Assembly: GCA_963669155.1 (NCBI GenBank)
Contig: OZ022593.1
Location: forward strand, 8,732,366-8,796,365
DNA from: Arbacia lixula
Taxonomy: Eukaryota; Echinodermata; Echinoidea; Arbacioida; Arbaciidae
Reading direction: 5' to 3'
Length of the DNA: 64,000 bases
This document shows, piece after piece, positions 34,190 to 46,121 of this stretch. The notes under the pieces were generated by a model, which saw only the letters and a list, made by a program, of their open reading frames with translations, had not been told where the DNA came from and did not search any database. Position 1 is the stretch's first letter. Each line of letters starts with the position of its first letter. A program made the translations under genes and the position numbers.

Positions 34190-34921
34190 CCGAGGGATAG
34201 TTGTAGGAAAAATATGAAACCCACAATGGCAAAGTCATTTTGACATGACACAGGATTGATTCTTGTTTGATTTCAGGAGCATAGGAACGAATTATCTAAA
34301 AGTTAAAAAGTTCTTGAAATAAAAAAAAAACAAGATTTAATTTACAAAGAAATTTCAGGCATACACCCAGTGGTAAGGATTGCATGCTCTATCCTGTCAA
34401 TGAATGAAAAACAAGATTTAGTTCCATAATCTCTATTGATTCTGTCATTTAGCTTTGACATCACCACAAATTTTAAAAATGTTCAACTTCCTAAAAAAAC
34501 CCACACATGATAATATACTGTACACTAACAAAAAAATAAAAGCAGAACTATGCAAATTGTTTAACTCCCTTTCCTCTTCCCATCATATTTCTCTATCCAA
34601 CCTCATTCTATTTGTTATATCTTGGCTGTAATATACGCTGCAAATCTTTCTCTTCATGACATGGAAAATTACATTGTTCCCTGCTGTCTGTCAGTTTAAT
34701 CAAGCGCCATCCCATCCCCATTTGTTTAATGTCCTGTTGTCTTTCGGGGTTAGGATTCCGTGCCAGGTAGCGCAACATGATGTAAAATGCTTCATTGGAA
34801 ACTTCCGCTTTACGGGAGCACGAAAGTTAAAGGTATGAGTAGAAGTGATCAATTGTTATTGCCCGGAATCCTGGCAAGACCGTTTAGCTGCCATCATTGG
34901 GTTCTGATTTTGTTTGACAAT

Positions 34922-35350
34922 GGGCATGTTTATCAACTCTTTTTTTGGTAGAATTAAGATTTCCAAACGCGTTTAATTTTTTTTAAACATGTTTCAGGGA
35001 GTTGATAAATGCAAAGGTGCTTTGATTATGGGGTTCGGAAAGCTGTTTTAAAACACGCAAATTTGTGCGATCCTAAATGCGTTTGAGCCAGAAACGTGTT
35101 TAGAGAAGTGAGATAAATGCAAAGCTGTTTTGAAACGACTTTAAACCATGTGTGTCCTATTTCTGAAAACACGCGCGCCACGCCAAGAAAACACATCGTT
35201 CGCACGCTATTGTACTACAGTGCACGTGTAACGGCGCAGTAGAGCTCCGCAGTGACAAGGCCGGTTTTCGACTTGGGCGATTGATTTGATAAACGCATCG
35301 TTTTTTTAAAATGCATTCGTACAGGCCTTTGGAAACGTGTTCGTAAAGGC
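34922..35350. mobile_element. AAACGCGTTT-rich foldback repeat (family G), copy 1
   Basis: Begins GGGCATGTTTATCAACTC and aligns along its length with 41139-41565 (GGTAGAATTAAGATTTCCAA, TTTGATTATGGGGTTCGGAA). It is more decayed: many CG sites in the other copy are TG or CA here. Confidence 0.7.
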
Positions 35351-35399
35351 TGAAAAACCAGGCTTACCCAATCCTGTGCTATGGATATAGAAAGCATCA

Positions 35400-36770
35400 G
35401 TATTCAGTCATTCACGGTTAATAGCCTTCTTAATTCACTGACACTGCATTTATGTAAAGTTCTACTGGCTTTCCAACACCTGACACCAAATGATGTTCGA
35501 CCCTGCTGTAGTCTGTGGCACAGACCCTAATCAAATTTAGCAATCAGTATAATTCAGCTCAAAGTCTGATTCCAGGTCCAAAATCCTGAAGGAAGTTCTT
35601 CCACTTTCAGAAAAATTTAAACAATTTTATTTTGATGACTTGTGATAAGATAATGGGCTTTTCTTGGCTTGGAATTTAGAGAATTAACAAGACATTACAA
35701 GCAGTATTTCTAGCTACCAGTATCCAAGATGTATCCACTGAGATGATCACTATAGGGACTGCACAAACAAAAATACACATGACAATGGTGCAAGAAAAAT
35801 ATGGTGAACCACTCTATGCACAGAATACATCCATGTACCAGTAGACCAAAATTCCAGACAAGGTCTTGTAATTCAATTTGACGGACAACAATCCCATCAT
35901 CAGAGACAATTAAGGATCCAATTGGCCCTCAGAGGTACCAAGTCTTAATGGGGATTTTAAGTCCTCACACGCCACACAGACATTTCTGCGCCAGTAACAC
36001 ATATATACCCTGTAGGGCAGCAGTTAGTCTGGTGTAGACAGGGTTAAGGGATTGCGCTGAGATGAAGCCCCATTACTGTCAGGCAAGTGATTTTCTTGTC
36101 CGTCGAGAATATCTAATGAGTGCTGATGTGTTTGTGTCTGAATAAAAATAGAAATGAATCTGTGGTGATATGCTCTACGAGACACGCTTGGGTTGACAAC
36201 ATGTTTTATCTAGCTTTTTTTTCTTGTATAGATATCGTATAAACCTTCCACACACACATGCATACATATTTATAATGTCTATTAAAAATACATGGTTACA
36301 ATATACCTCTTACATTATGTATATACCTCTTACATTATATACCTCTTTTAAGCTAATACGACACTCTTTTGTAATGGTAAGTGGTGTGAGAATACATTGT
36401 ATTATACACTGAATATATAAGAACCTCACTTGTAACATTACAAACTTCAAAATACATGTACACATGCATTACACCTGCATTTTAAGCAAATGTGAACTAT
36501 CCAAATACAAAACAAATTAACTCTCTCTTTAATAAATATCCTTGCCATTGCTTTGGAATAACCTTGCAAGGGGCGAAACACAAAGTTTGCCGTCTCATTT
36601 ATGTTTGGACAGACTAAGTACAGTGAGACAGGTTTCAAGGAAAGCAATTAGACAGATGAAGAAAAAAGGAAGTTGTCATTTGTAAATGTAGAGCATTTGG
36701 ATGTTGTCTCAAGGTTGTTAGGCAGGGAATGTAGTGGGATCTTTTTTAGTAATTAAATTTATACATTACT
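35400..36770. other. AT-rich intron sequence, no gene seen
   Basis: A short direct repeat of ATACCTCTTACATTAT occurs near 36304-36340. No coding or RNA signature was recognised. Confidence 0.5.
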
Positions 36771-36778
36771 GATAGGAG

Positions 36779-37115
36779 CAATAGGGAGGGGGGAGGGGGA
36801 GGAGGAGGGGGAGGGGGAGGGGGAGGAGGAGGGGGAGGGGGAGGGGGGAGGGGGAGGGGGAGGGGGAGGGGGAGGAAGGGAGGAGGAGGAGGAGGAGGAG
36901 GAGGAGTAGGAGAGGAGGAGGAGGAGGAGGAGTAGGAGGAGGAGGAGGAGGAGGAGGAGGAGGAGGAGGAGGAGGAGGAGGGAGGAGGAGGAGGAGGAGG
37001 AGGAGGAGGAGGAGGAGGAATAGGGGAGAAGAGGAAGAAAGGTGAGAAGGAGGAGAAAAGAGAGAGTAAACCGGGGATAGTGAGAAGAGGAGGAGGTGGA
37101 GAAGGAAGAAGAAAG
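36779..37115. repeat. (GGGGGA)n and (GGA)n polypurine minisatellite
   Basis: About 100 bp of GGGGGA-type units pass into about 140 bp of GGA triplets, then a decayed purine tail. Frames of poly-Pro, poly-Ser and poly-Leu on the minus strand come from it. Quadruplex and triplex formation are likely on chemical grounds. Confidence 0.92.
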
Positions 37116-37119
37116 AGAG

Positions 37120-38540
37120 GAAACCTATGAGAGTGACAACATTCTTTACATTCAAACAATGTTCAAAAACAAGAGATGAGCATACATTGTAGCCATTGTG
37201 CATAAAATCACTATAAATACATACTGGATCAACAACTAGTACCCACATTCTAGTGAATTCACTCCTTCCAAGCGAGACCAACTGCTACTCTGTAGGGTAT
37301 GTGCGTAGTGCTCATGAAGAATAAAATATCCATAGTGCATTATAAGTTTCTAATCCCTTGAGGTACTCTCTCCCACCTCCACCTGAGTATGACTTCATCA
37401 TCCTTTTCCTTGCTTCAAAATCTGTCTGAAAACCTCTCCTTTGCATCGCAAGTCATTTCCCTATCAGTATTCCCTAAAGTTGCCAGCAACCCAGAAGCAA
37501 CAATCCTTCCTCTTTCCCGACTCAATAAAGCCTTTGGCACTCCTGCAAAGTCAAATCCACAAAGATATCTTTTCCCATATGTATCATGAGCATTATAAAA
37601 ATAGAATCAATAAATTGTGGTCTTAACATGAATTCATTACAGTTTGTATTTAAGACAACTTCACATTCACTTTCAATGAGATTTGAACTTGATGCAACAT
37701 TCTCTTCTTATCATTGGCAAGGAAATGTGTGGTTAACAAGTAGGTTTTTCAATGGCTGGTAATGTATGGGTTACCTACACACGGCATAGGGTGGAAATAA
37801 CACAGGAAAATGATCAATGCTACATGTACTTTTGCAATCTTATGCAATGTCCCATGCAAATTCAATTATCTTCATAGTTCAGAAATGTAATAGCCAGTGG
37901 GAGTTCATTGACCTTAGACTATGGCTCAGCTTTGAATGCGATGGCACAAGTTGCTAGAGATAAAGTGCTTATTGTTCTCAAATCAGTGATAATTGATTAA
38001 TATGTGACTCAGACCGTCAATGTAATCAATCACTTGACTTACACATGAATAAAAAAAAAATCTGAAGCCAGTGTTTAACCTTCACCTTCACAATGATATT
38101 ACCTTTGTATTTCTTTTTATCATTTCTTTAAGAATTTACAATGACAAAACCACAGTACAAAATCACACTTTGCAGAAGTTCTTTGTCCAGATATCGGAGC
38201 ACAGCCAGGCACTGATGTGGAGCTATATTAGAATTTTTAAACATAGCTGTGAAGATGTTTACCAATAGATAGAGGGCCAGGAAGTGACAGGCTATTATAA
38301 GAGATGAATAATATTGTTTAATGGATCAAAGGTCCTTTAGCAAACATGGCATCTTTTCAAAATAGTTCAGTCTCTAGCAGCGCTGAGTCAGAACACATAT
38401 TATTCATCTGATATCTGTCAGTAACTATCAATATCCGTTATGACATTATAGATATGGATGTATCTGATTTTTGATGTGTAACTGAATTGCAGCATGACCT
38501 TATATTTTTTTGAAAGAAAACACAAGCATGCTTGCCAATA
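37120..38540. other. Intron sequence, no gene seen
   Basis: Unique AT-rich DNA. The short open frames near 37389-37626 lack any recognised domain. Confidence 0.5.
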
Positions 38541-38600
38541 ATTGTAGCTTTTGAGGGGAAAAAATGAGCAAGGGAAAGTGATCATTCATATTCTTTTTTG

Positions 38601-38828
38601 CTCTTGTTTTGGTGATTGTAGAGAATGTTGTTATGAGATATTCCATGGCTCAGACACTACCAGGTGCCCAAAACACACAGGAACCAGGGGCCATATTCAT
38701 GAAACCTTTCTAAGCTCTTGTTTTGGTGATTGTAGAGAATGTTGTTATGAGATATTCCATGGCTCAGACACTACCAGGTGCCCAAAACACACAGGAACCA
38801 GGGGCCATATTCATGAAACCTTTCTAAG
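38601..38828. repeat. Perfect tandem duplication, 114 bp unit
   Basis: Units at 38601-38714 and 38715-38828 read identically by eye. Since 114 is divisible by three, an open frame of 97 codons with a repeated peptide results, which is not evidence of a gene. Identity implies a very recent event. The unit ends inside the left arm of the GGGGCC foldback element. Confidence 0.92.
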
Positions 38829-39279
38829 CCTAGTTTGTTGCTGAAGTGAATTCAGCTACATGCATTTTAAAGGGAGTATACTGTACCGTGAAGACAAAAT
38901 GCCTTCAAAATGTGATTGTGAACAATCTTCTTGCCAATGGTCTTAAATTCGTGTATTGTCCATTTTAGAAACTTGCTGAAAGTTATTTGCTCTCATATGA
39001 TCCACATTTGGAATAATTAGTGATTTAATCACAAATCCTCAAAATGTTTGGCCCGAACAATTTGAGGATTTGTAATCAAATCACTAATTACTCCAAATGT
39101 GGATAGTTTTATGGCAAATAACTTTCAGCAAGTTTCTAACATGGACAATACAAGAATTTAAGACCATTGGCAAGAAGATTGCTCACGATCACCTTTTGAA
39201 GGCCTTTTTGTCTTCCCAGTACAGTATACTCCCTTTAAGTAACGAACTAGGCTAGTAAGCTTTTCATGAATACGGCCCC
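38801..39279. mobile_element. GGGGCC-ended foldback element interrupted by a MITE
   Basis: GGGGCCATATTCATGAAACC with TTTCTAAGCCTAGTTTGTT on the left is matched by the complement of AACGAACTAGGCTAGTAAGC and TTTTCATGAATACGGCCCC on the right. The family A MITE at 38867-39238 separates the arms, so it inserted into an older foldback element. Confidence 0.75.
38867..39238. mobile_element. TTAA foldback MITE (family A), full copy
   Basis: 372 bp including TTAA on both sides. The ends are AGGGAGTATACTGTACCGTG and CAGTACAGTATACTCCCT. The two arms are near-complementary along their whole length and meet at CAAAATGTTTGGCCCGAACA. Confidence 0.92.
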
Positions 39280-39475
39280 AGGCCCCTAAAATGTACAAGA
39301 TCTAACAGGGGCCCTATATGTGAAATCCCTAAAAAGGAAGTCAGGACTCCTTTTCAACAAAATAGCATAAAACCCTGGATAAACTCATCATTAATTTATT
39401 GATAGCAAAATGCCAAAGACTGAAGTCCATCCTTTAACAAATCATTATTTTTGTATGTATCTGCCAAAAACCTGA

Positions 39476-39932
39476 TTAAAGGGTTACTAAATTAGAAAAA
39501 TAAGTTCCCGCCAATCTATGTAAAATTATGCACTAAAAACGAATTTCACATTCGTTTGCTGCAATAAAGTCTCATTTTGACGAAAATTGGAAAAAATCGC
39601 ACACCTCCAGTGACGTCAGAAAAATCAAAATGCCATAAATGCCAATGGCGTGAAGAAAATATTTTATTCACAAGATACAGGTGAATGCAATAATGCGTTA
39701 CTACGCAATTAGGGGGCAAGATGTGAATACATTACCAAAATGGTCTATTGTTGACTTCCGTACACGCCATTGGCATTTATGGCATTTCGACTTTTCTGAC
39801 GTCACTGGAGGTGTGCATTTTTTTAAATTTTTGTTAAAAATGAAACTTTATTGCGGCAAACAAATTTGTTTTCAGTGGATAATTTTACATAGATTAGTGG
39901 GAACTTATTTTTCTAATTCAGTAACCCTTTAA
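39476..39932. mobile_element. TTAA foldback MITE (family B), long copy
   Basis: 457 bp with TTAA at each side. The ends are AGGGTTACTAAATTAGAAAA and CTAATTCAGTAACCCT. The arms carry CCTCCAGTGACGTCAGAAAA and its complement and CATAAATGCCAATGGCGTG and its complement around a unique centre of about 100 bp. Confidence 0.9.
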
Positions 39933-40237
39933 GATCATGATTTCAATCTGCCCTTTCACAAGACAAATCAAGTTCTTGGTCCCTTCACACTAAAAAAAAA
40001 ATACTTTGAGGAAAAAAATCATGTTTTATATCCTTCAATTTACACTAGCCTAAGAAACTGCAAAGTCTGACTCCCAGCAAAACTCTTGAGACTTCCTAGC
40101 AAGAAGTATGCAGTTGCCACATGTCCGCTAAGCTACCCGAAAGCATGTGCGGAATGCATGAGTCACACAAAAAATCTCTACCAGCAGCAAATTTTCGCCT
40201 GCACTCATTTACACTTGCAAAAAATCATGATATTTAA

Positions 40238-40610
40238 TTAAAGGGCATATACTGTACTGGGAAGGCAAAAAGCTTTCAAAATGTAATTGTTAGCAATCTT
40301 CTTGCCAATGGTCTTAAATTCATGTATTGTCTATTTTAGAAGCTTGCTGAAAGTTATTTGCCCTCAAATGATCCACATATGGAGTAATTAACGATTAATG
40401 ATTAAATCCTCAAAATGTTCGGGTCGAACATTTTGAGGATTTGTGATTTAATCACTCATGACTCCAAATGTAGATCATTTGAGGGCAAATAACTTTCAGC
40501 AAGCTTCTAAAATAGACAATACATGAATTTAAGACCATTGGCAAGAAGATTGCTAACTATAACATTTTGAAGTTTTTTTTTGCCTTCCCAGTACAGTATA
40601 TGCCCTTTAA
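40238..40610. mobile_element. TTAA foldback MITE (family A), full copy
   Basis: 373 bp. The ends AGGGCATATACTGTACTGGG and CCCAGTACAGTATATGCCCT are perfectly inverted, flanked by TTAA. The centre is CAAAATGTTCGGGTCGAACA. Confidence 0.93.
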
Positions 40611-41138
40611 CTGTTAAAAAAAAACATATAGAGTGGGATACTTAAAAAAAATCTTTCTGGCTGTACTTGAGGGTAGTTGCATAACAGCCGTTACATTTCG
40701 CTGGAGATTTTAGAGACATAGCGATTTTAGAAACATGGAGATTTTAAAAACATCAAAAACCCTTACTGCTGGTTTAAATGGCCCTTTTGTTTCAACACTC
40801 TTTGTCAAGGACACCTGTGATTAATGGTTAATCCTCTTTAACAAGGGCAGAAAAGCCATCTGTCCCTCCCCCAAACCAGATCCCCGCTTGGGATTTAGAT
40901 GGTGCCGGGAGAGGTTGGAGAGTTCTCATTAATTAGTTGACTAACGGGCTCACTTCCTGACATCAGCGGGCTTAAAGGTAAGATAGCCCTTGTACAAAAG
41001 GTAAGATAGCCCCTTGTACAAAAGGCATGAAACTCAACACGAATCAGTAGTGTACCGGAACGATAATGTGTATCAGATCTCAAAGTTAAAGCTTTGAGAA
41101 CCTTTTCAGGAAAAACGAAAAACTATCCATGTGTGTAT

Positions 41139-41565
41139 GGGCGTGTTTATCAACTCTTTTTTTGGTAGAATTAAGGTTTCCAAACGCATTTAAATTTTTT
41201 TAAGCGCGTTTAAACGAGTTGATAAACGCAAAGGTGTTTTGATTATGGGGTTTGGAAAGCTGTTTTGAAACACTCAAATTCGTACAATCCTAAACGCGTT
41301 TAAACCAGAAACGCGTTTAAAGAAGCGAGATAAACGCAAAGCTGTTTTGAAATGCGTTTAAACCACGTGTTTTCGGTGATAAGGCCGGCTTTCGACTTGG
41401 GCGATCGAGTTGATGAACGCACCGTTTTTTAAACGCATTTGGAAACGCGTTCATAAAGGCCTTTGGAGATGATAAATGCACCGTTTTTTTAAACGCGTTT
41501 GGAAACGCGTTCGTAAAGGCCTTTGGAAATGCGTTTAAATTTCTGAAAAGTTGATAAACACGGCC
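41139..41565. mobile_element. AAACGCGTTT-rich foldback repeat (family G), copy 2
   Basis: Termini GGGCGTGTTTATCAACTC and AGTTGATAAACACGGCC are inverted. Inside, the palindrome AAACGCGTTT and variants recur about ten times. A unit of about 60 bp ending GTAAAGGCCTTTGGA or ATAAAGGCCTTTGGA is tandemly duplicated near 41414-41530. A minus-strand frame rich in NAFPKAF motifs is a by-product. Confidence 0.75.
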
Positions 41566-41860
41566 TACAGTATGTTTGAAACACCTCATTTCGTAGAGAC
41601 CATGGTCTACGTTATTACACCATATTGCAATGCTCAGCGTATCCTTCAGCAGTGAGTCACTTGTGTCAAAGCATCACCGTGTCATGCAAATAGCCATGAT
41701 ATGCCGCGGATTGGGGTCTATGGTCATCAGGCTAAAGGAAACACTAGATTTTGGTTAACCCCTCCAATACCTACATGAAATCTAGCAATCAATACAAATC
41801 CAATCAAAATTAGTTTCTAGTTTTATCATTGTGAGGAATACAGTGTTTTCTTCCATTTTA

Positions 41861-42265
41861 AAGACAATTTTTTTTTTACCTGGAAAAGGGCTTCCCTGTC
41901 TTCAACCTTTTCTACATTACATTCTGTTACTCTGTTGATTATTGTCTTAGCTGTTAAACATTCGTTTGTGTTTATTTTTGTTTTGTCTGTTTTTTTGCTT
42001 CGTTTGTATTTGCTTGTATTAGTCTCTCTTTGATATATGTTGTTTTTTTTTAAGTATGTATTTTTATGTAATTTGTGTACTTGGGTTCATCTTACTGTAT
42101 GTCATTTAAATAATGGACTTTATACTTTATACTTATGTTTTGAACCACATGTTAAAGGTTATCACATCTCACAAGCCATCGGCTTTCTGGTGATGCCTTA
42201 TACTCATTGTTCATGAAAGTTGTTTATTCTTGTTTGTTAAATTGAATAAAGAATTGAATTGAACC
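41861..42265 (+). mobile_element. LINE-like 3' end fragment with TTGAATTGAA tail
   Basis: AAGCCATCGGCTTTCTGGTG, ATTGTTCATGAAA and TTGAATAAAGAATTGAATTG occur in order and end in a short TTGAA repeat. The same series lies at 62045-62135. A shared 3' end with a simple repeat tail suits a 5'-truncated non-LTR element. No coding part is present. Confidence 0.55.
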
Positions 42266-42516
42266 TACACATACTTGGTCCTTTATTGTGGTTGCCTGTG
42301 AGGGACAGATATAGTTATATAACAAAAGATATGTAATTTGTATTTATAGTTTAATCCTAATATAGAATGGATGCGTGGGATACTACAACTACTTTACTGC
42401 TAGCTATGGACGGAAGAAATTAATTGTCCCAATGTATACCAGGTGGTCAAATTCCATGAGTGTTATGGCAAGAGGTCATTAATGACACATGTTTTAAAGA
42501 GCATAGGTATGTAGAC

Positions 42517-42695
42517 TTAAAGGGTTACTAAATTAGAAAGATAAGTTCCCTCTAATCTATGTAAAATTATCCACCAGAAACGAATTTCACATTCGTTTGC
42601 CGCAATAAAGTCTAATTTTGACGAAAATTTGAAAACAATGCACGCCTCCAGTGACGTATGTGGGAACTTATTTTTCTAATTTAGTAACCCTTTAA
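42517..42695. mobile_element. TTAA foldback MITE (family B), deletion derivative
   Basis: 179 bp with TTAA at each side. It matches the left half of 39476-39932 up to CCTCCAGTGACGT, then jumps directly to the right terminus GTGGGAACTTATTTTTCTAA. About 280 bp, including the centre and most of the right arm, are gone. Confidence 0.88.
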
Positions 42696-42699
42696 ACTA

Positions 42700-43490
42700 T
42701 AAGGATATTACAGTACATACTATAGAACAGGTTAGGCTTGCTTTCAGGCTGTTGCACATTTCTGATCCAAGGTACATGTCTGTACATTACGTAATAAATG
42801 GGTCTGGCTGCGGTAACCTAATAATTTTTTATTCCTTTTAGATGGAGTAAATAGAAAACAAAATAACTGAGTACTACACGCTATATTTTTCAGTTTGCAT
42901 TGGAAATGTATATTATAAATGTATGTATGTTAATACAAAGTTTGCATGGGGTATTTTCTGGCTAGAAAAAAAGTGCTCACTCATTCATAAATGAACCTAT
43001 GCTTGCAGATTAAAGTAATACCACACTATCCATTCCAAACCAAATATGTTTAATTCATGCTTGCTTGTCTTGATACTCTGTGATACTCTCTGAAGATACA
43101 ACAGCCCTATACATTTTTTAATGCAGAAAAGCATTCCACAATGAATACTCAAATAGACAAAGATAGCTTAAAGTACAAACTCCATTGAATTCTGAATCCT
43201 GATCGTTTGAAGCCTTTCCTGGTTAAATGAAGGGGAATGGAAACCCACCTTAGGAATGCACCCTACTCAATAAGATGGAAATAGCAGTGTCTCTGTTGCC
43301 TATTATCCCCATGTATAGCTTTCTGTGTGTGGGTACGCTCAATGTTATAGCAGCGAGGAAATTACGAGATTCAAAAACATGAGCCGCGCTTTAGTCTGTA
43401 TCATCAGTAATTGATTCATTAGGAGTAAATTGTGCAATCTCGGATTGGATTTCCAAGGAAAGGAGGTTTTTCCTAATGGGATTCAGTCTC
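42700..43490. other. Intron sequence, no gene seen
   Basis: Near 42728-42835 there is a partial family F repeat (CTTTCAGGCTGTTGCACATT, GGGTCTGGCTGCGGTAA). The rest is unique. Confidence 0.5.
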
Positions 43491-43496
43491 ATTGAA

Positions 43497-43959
43497 GGCT
43501 GCATTGTGCAGTAAGACTGAGCATTAGGCAGCTTGTTTAAAGGGTATATACTGTACTGGGAAGGCAAAAAAGCCTTCAAAAGGTATTTGTTCACAATCTT
43601 CTTGCCAATGGTCTTAAATTCATGTATTGTCTATTTTAGAAGCTTGCTGAAAGTTATTTGCCTTCAAATGATCCACATTTGGAGTTATTAGTGATTAAAT
43701 GACAAATCCTCAAAATGTTAGGCCCGAACATTTTCAAGATTTCAGTAATAATCATTAATTACTCCAAATGTGGATCATTTGAGGGCAAATGACTTTCTGC
43801 ACGTTTCTGAAATGAACAATGTATGAATTTAAGACCATTGGCAAGAAGATTGCTAACAATTACATTTTGAAGGCTTTTTTGCCTTCCCAGTACAGTATAC
43901 ATGTATGTCCTTTAAGGCTGTATTGTGCAGTAAGACTGGGCATTAGGCAGCTTGTTTAA
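43497..43959. repeat. 44-bp direct repeat bracketing a MITE
   Basis: GTGCAGTAAGACTGAGCATT then AGGCAGCTTGTTTAA (43497-43540) recurs at 43916-43959 with two substitutions. Each unit ends in TTAA, and the MITE lies exactly at the first TTAA. Confidence 0.9.
43537..43915. mobile_element. TTAA foldback MITE (family A), full copy
   Basis: 379 bp. The left end is AGGGTATATACTGTACTGGG. The right end reads CAGTATACATGTATGTCCT, carrying a small insertion. TTAA flanks both sides. The centre CAAAATGTTAGGCCCGAACA has lost perfect symmetry. Confidence 0.92.
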
Positions 43960-43984
43960 CTGGTTTGTGCCACAGATTGCATGA

Positions 43985-44052
43985 GAAGGGCGAGAGAGAG
44001 GGGAGATGGGGTGGGGTGGGGGGATGGATGGAGAGAGATAGAGAGAGAGAGG

Positions 44053-44092
<40 letters not shown>

Positions 44093-44106
44093 TAGAGAGA
44101 GAGAGG

Positions 44107-44163
<57 letters not shown>

Positions 44164-44165
44164 GG
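43985..44165. repeat. (GA)n microsatellite
   Basis: GA runs with AAAG and ATAG interruptions, including a duplicated block of about 60 bp. Four overlapping frames are artefacts. Confidence 0.92.
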
Positions 44166-44299
44166 GGACAAAGAGATACATGGGGACAAGGAGAGAGATA
44201 GAAAGAGAAAGCAAATACTGGAAAAAATTGAAAGAAAGGAGGAGGGGGAAGTGATCAGGGAAAAATGCTGTGTCGATATTGATTGCATTATTCATCTCA

Positions 44300-45730
44300 C
44301 AGTATGAAAGTCAATTTTAGAAAGCTAAAATAAAGGGTCCTCCAATCGTGGTTAGAATCACACTATCATTACTACTTATCATGCAAACCCTTTCCCCCTT
44401 CTTAGGAGGGGGTAAACATGTTTTACTAATTTATCTTCAATCTCTTAATCAGCCACCCAACCTTCACTCAAAATGTGGTCAATAATCCTGTAATGGCTAC
44501 CAGTACCTGCTGAACTACTAACTACGCGTTTATGATATGAACTACACATGAAAGTTACCCTATATCCAAACGGAAACATTCTAAGCTTGAAAGGGTGATA
44601 ATATACAACCACATGAGCTCAGAAGTTTTTCTTATGTCAAAACAAAAAATGGCATTTGTGGTTAAATTTCACACCACTTCCCATCTTCAGTTTTTTTCCC
44701 TCTATCGCCGTTGGAATCGCTAAGCCCACCTACAGCGAGACGGTGACAGGAAATAGAGATTCGCTTACTGTCACCTTAGCCTCATAACCCACTTTGGTCT
44801 CTTTGATTCCTTTCCTGGCTACTCTCCTCCCATCTTTATCTCTGTTTCCAGGCAGCGACACCACTCTTCCGTTCCCCGATCATCCTCTGGTTACGAGTGC
44901 AGTGGCGGGCCCTTTCCGTCAAACCAACGCTTCATTACGTTGCCACACTCACCCAGAACAAGTGAACTCATTCTGCACAAAGGCCTTTCTAGACCAAGGT
45001 GATCACTACTTGGCTTTCAAATTGGCAATACTCTTTTTTTTTAAATCAAAATTTTCCTAAAACGGAGCATTCAAGGCATTGTTTATCAATAAAACACCAA
45101 GAAATTATAATTTAGAGTAACAATTGTGCCAATTTAAAGAACAAAAGCATGATCTCAACTATTTTAGCACATCGCCAATTTGAATATTTAGTGATCATTT
45201 GACCCATATTTTGCTTTGAAAAATAATTATACTAAGTTAGAACATCACTAAACAACAGAAATGGATCAATCTTCAGCTGAAATCTATGCTTTTAATTATT
45301 TTTAATACTTGTTATCAAAATTCAAAGCCTCAAACTATATAGAGAAACTGTTATATTTATGGTTCAAGAAATGTTTAACATAATTTGCTTTGAACTCTTT
45401 ATGCGCCATTGATGCTTTTGTCACAAATAATGCACACTCATTTGATATAACAATATATTGCCTGGCACATAAAAGGTTAACCCTCTGTGTGCCAGACAAT
45501 CTGCTGCTCTATGGGTATTGTGTGTGTTACTTGTGCAAAAGTGCTGCAGTGGTGGATGATGTGTTAATGAGTCTATTAAGGATGACAGAGAAGTGGCAGC
45601 GGTGGGACCTTTCTATGTGAGTTTGGGTCATTATATTGAAAGGCTCACCCTGATATTGACCGATTTGGGCAAGATAAAAGAAGGACAGATGGGCAAGCTT
45701 CCAGAGTCTGGTTCATTACAATGAAATACT
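44300..45730. other. Intron sequence, no gene recognised
   Basis: The segment 44690-44950 is repeat-free and of mixed composition, with an acceptor-like TCTGTTTCCAG near 44851, but no domain is visible on either strand. Near 45477-45570 lies a degenerate family I repeat. Confidence 0.45.
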
Positions 45731-45740
45731 ACCTCTGATA

Positions 45741-45905
45741 TTAAAGGGAGAGTCCACCCTGAAATAAAGCAGAAAAATGAAAGGTTTGATGAAAATCAGT
45801 CAACAGATAAGAAAGTTGTGATTGTTCAAAGTTTTGATTTTGTGACATCACATGCTCCTTCTTTTATCAAATCCAACTTAATTTTAGGGTGGACTATCCC
45901 TTTAA
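45741..45905. mobile_element. TTAA MITE (family E), 165 bp
   Basis: TTAA flanks the inverted ends AGGGAGAGTCCACCCTGAAA and AATTTTAGGGTGGACTATCC CT. The interior (GATGAAAATCAGTCAACAGA) is not palindromic. Its terminal design resembles family A but without sequence identity beyond AGGG. Confidence 0.88.
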
Positions 45906-46121
45906 AGGTAATGTGGTAGCACTGGTTAAGACTAGTGGACCCTGTAAGAATTGGAGCGCCATTCTACCATGACCATACTGGAGGTTCCATTCTTTTTTTT
46001 TTATTTTAGGATACCAGGAAGGAATCATCTGAAAATGATGAAATCATTCAAATCAAATGATATCTGGATACAGTACTGCAATGACCACTTCTAACCCTTA
46101 CCTCTAAACCACTGAACATGC

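Noticed and set aside
36746..37281. Poly-Pro/Ser/Leu frames on the minus strand
   Set aside because: Translation of GGGGGA and GGA minisatellites.
38551..38844. Frame with a duplicated 38-residue peptide
   Set aside because: The 114-bp tandem duplication is divisible by three; the unit is part of a foldback repeat, not a gene.
41317..41589. NAFPKAF-repeat protein
   Set aside because: It is the complement of AAACGCGTTT-rich mobile DNA.
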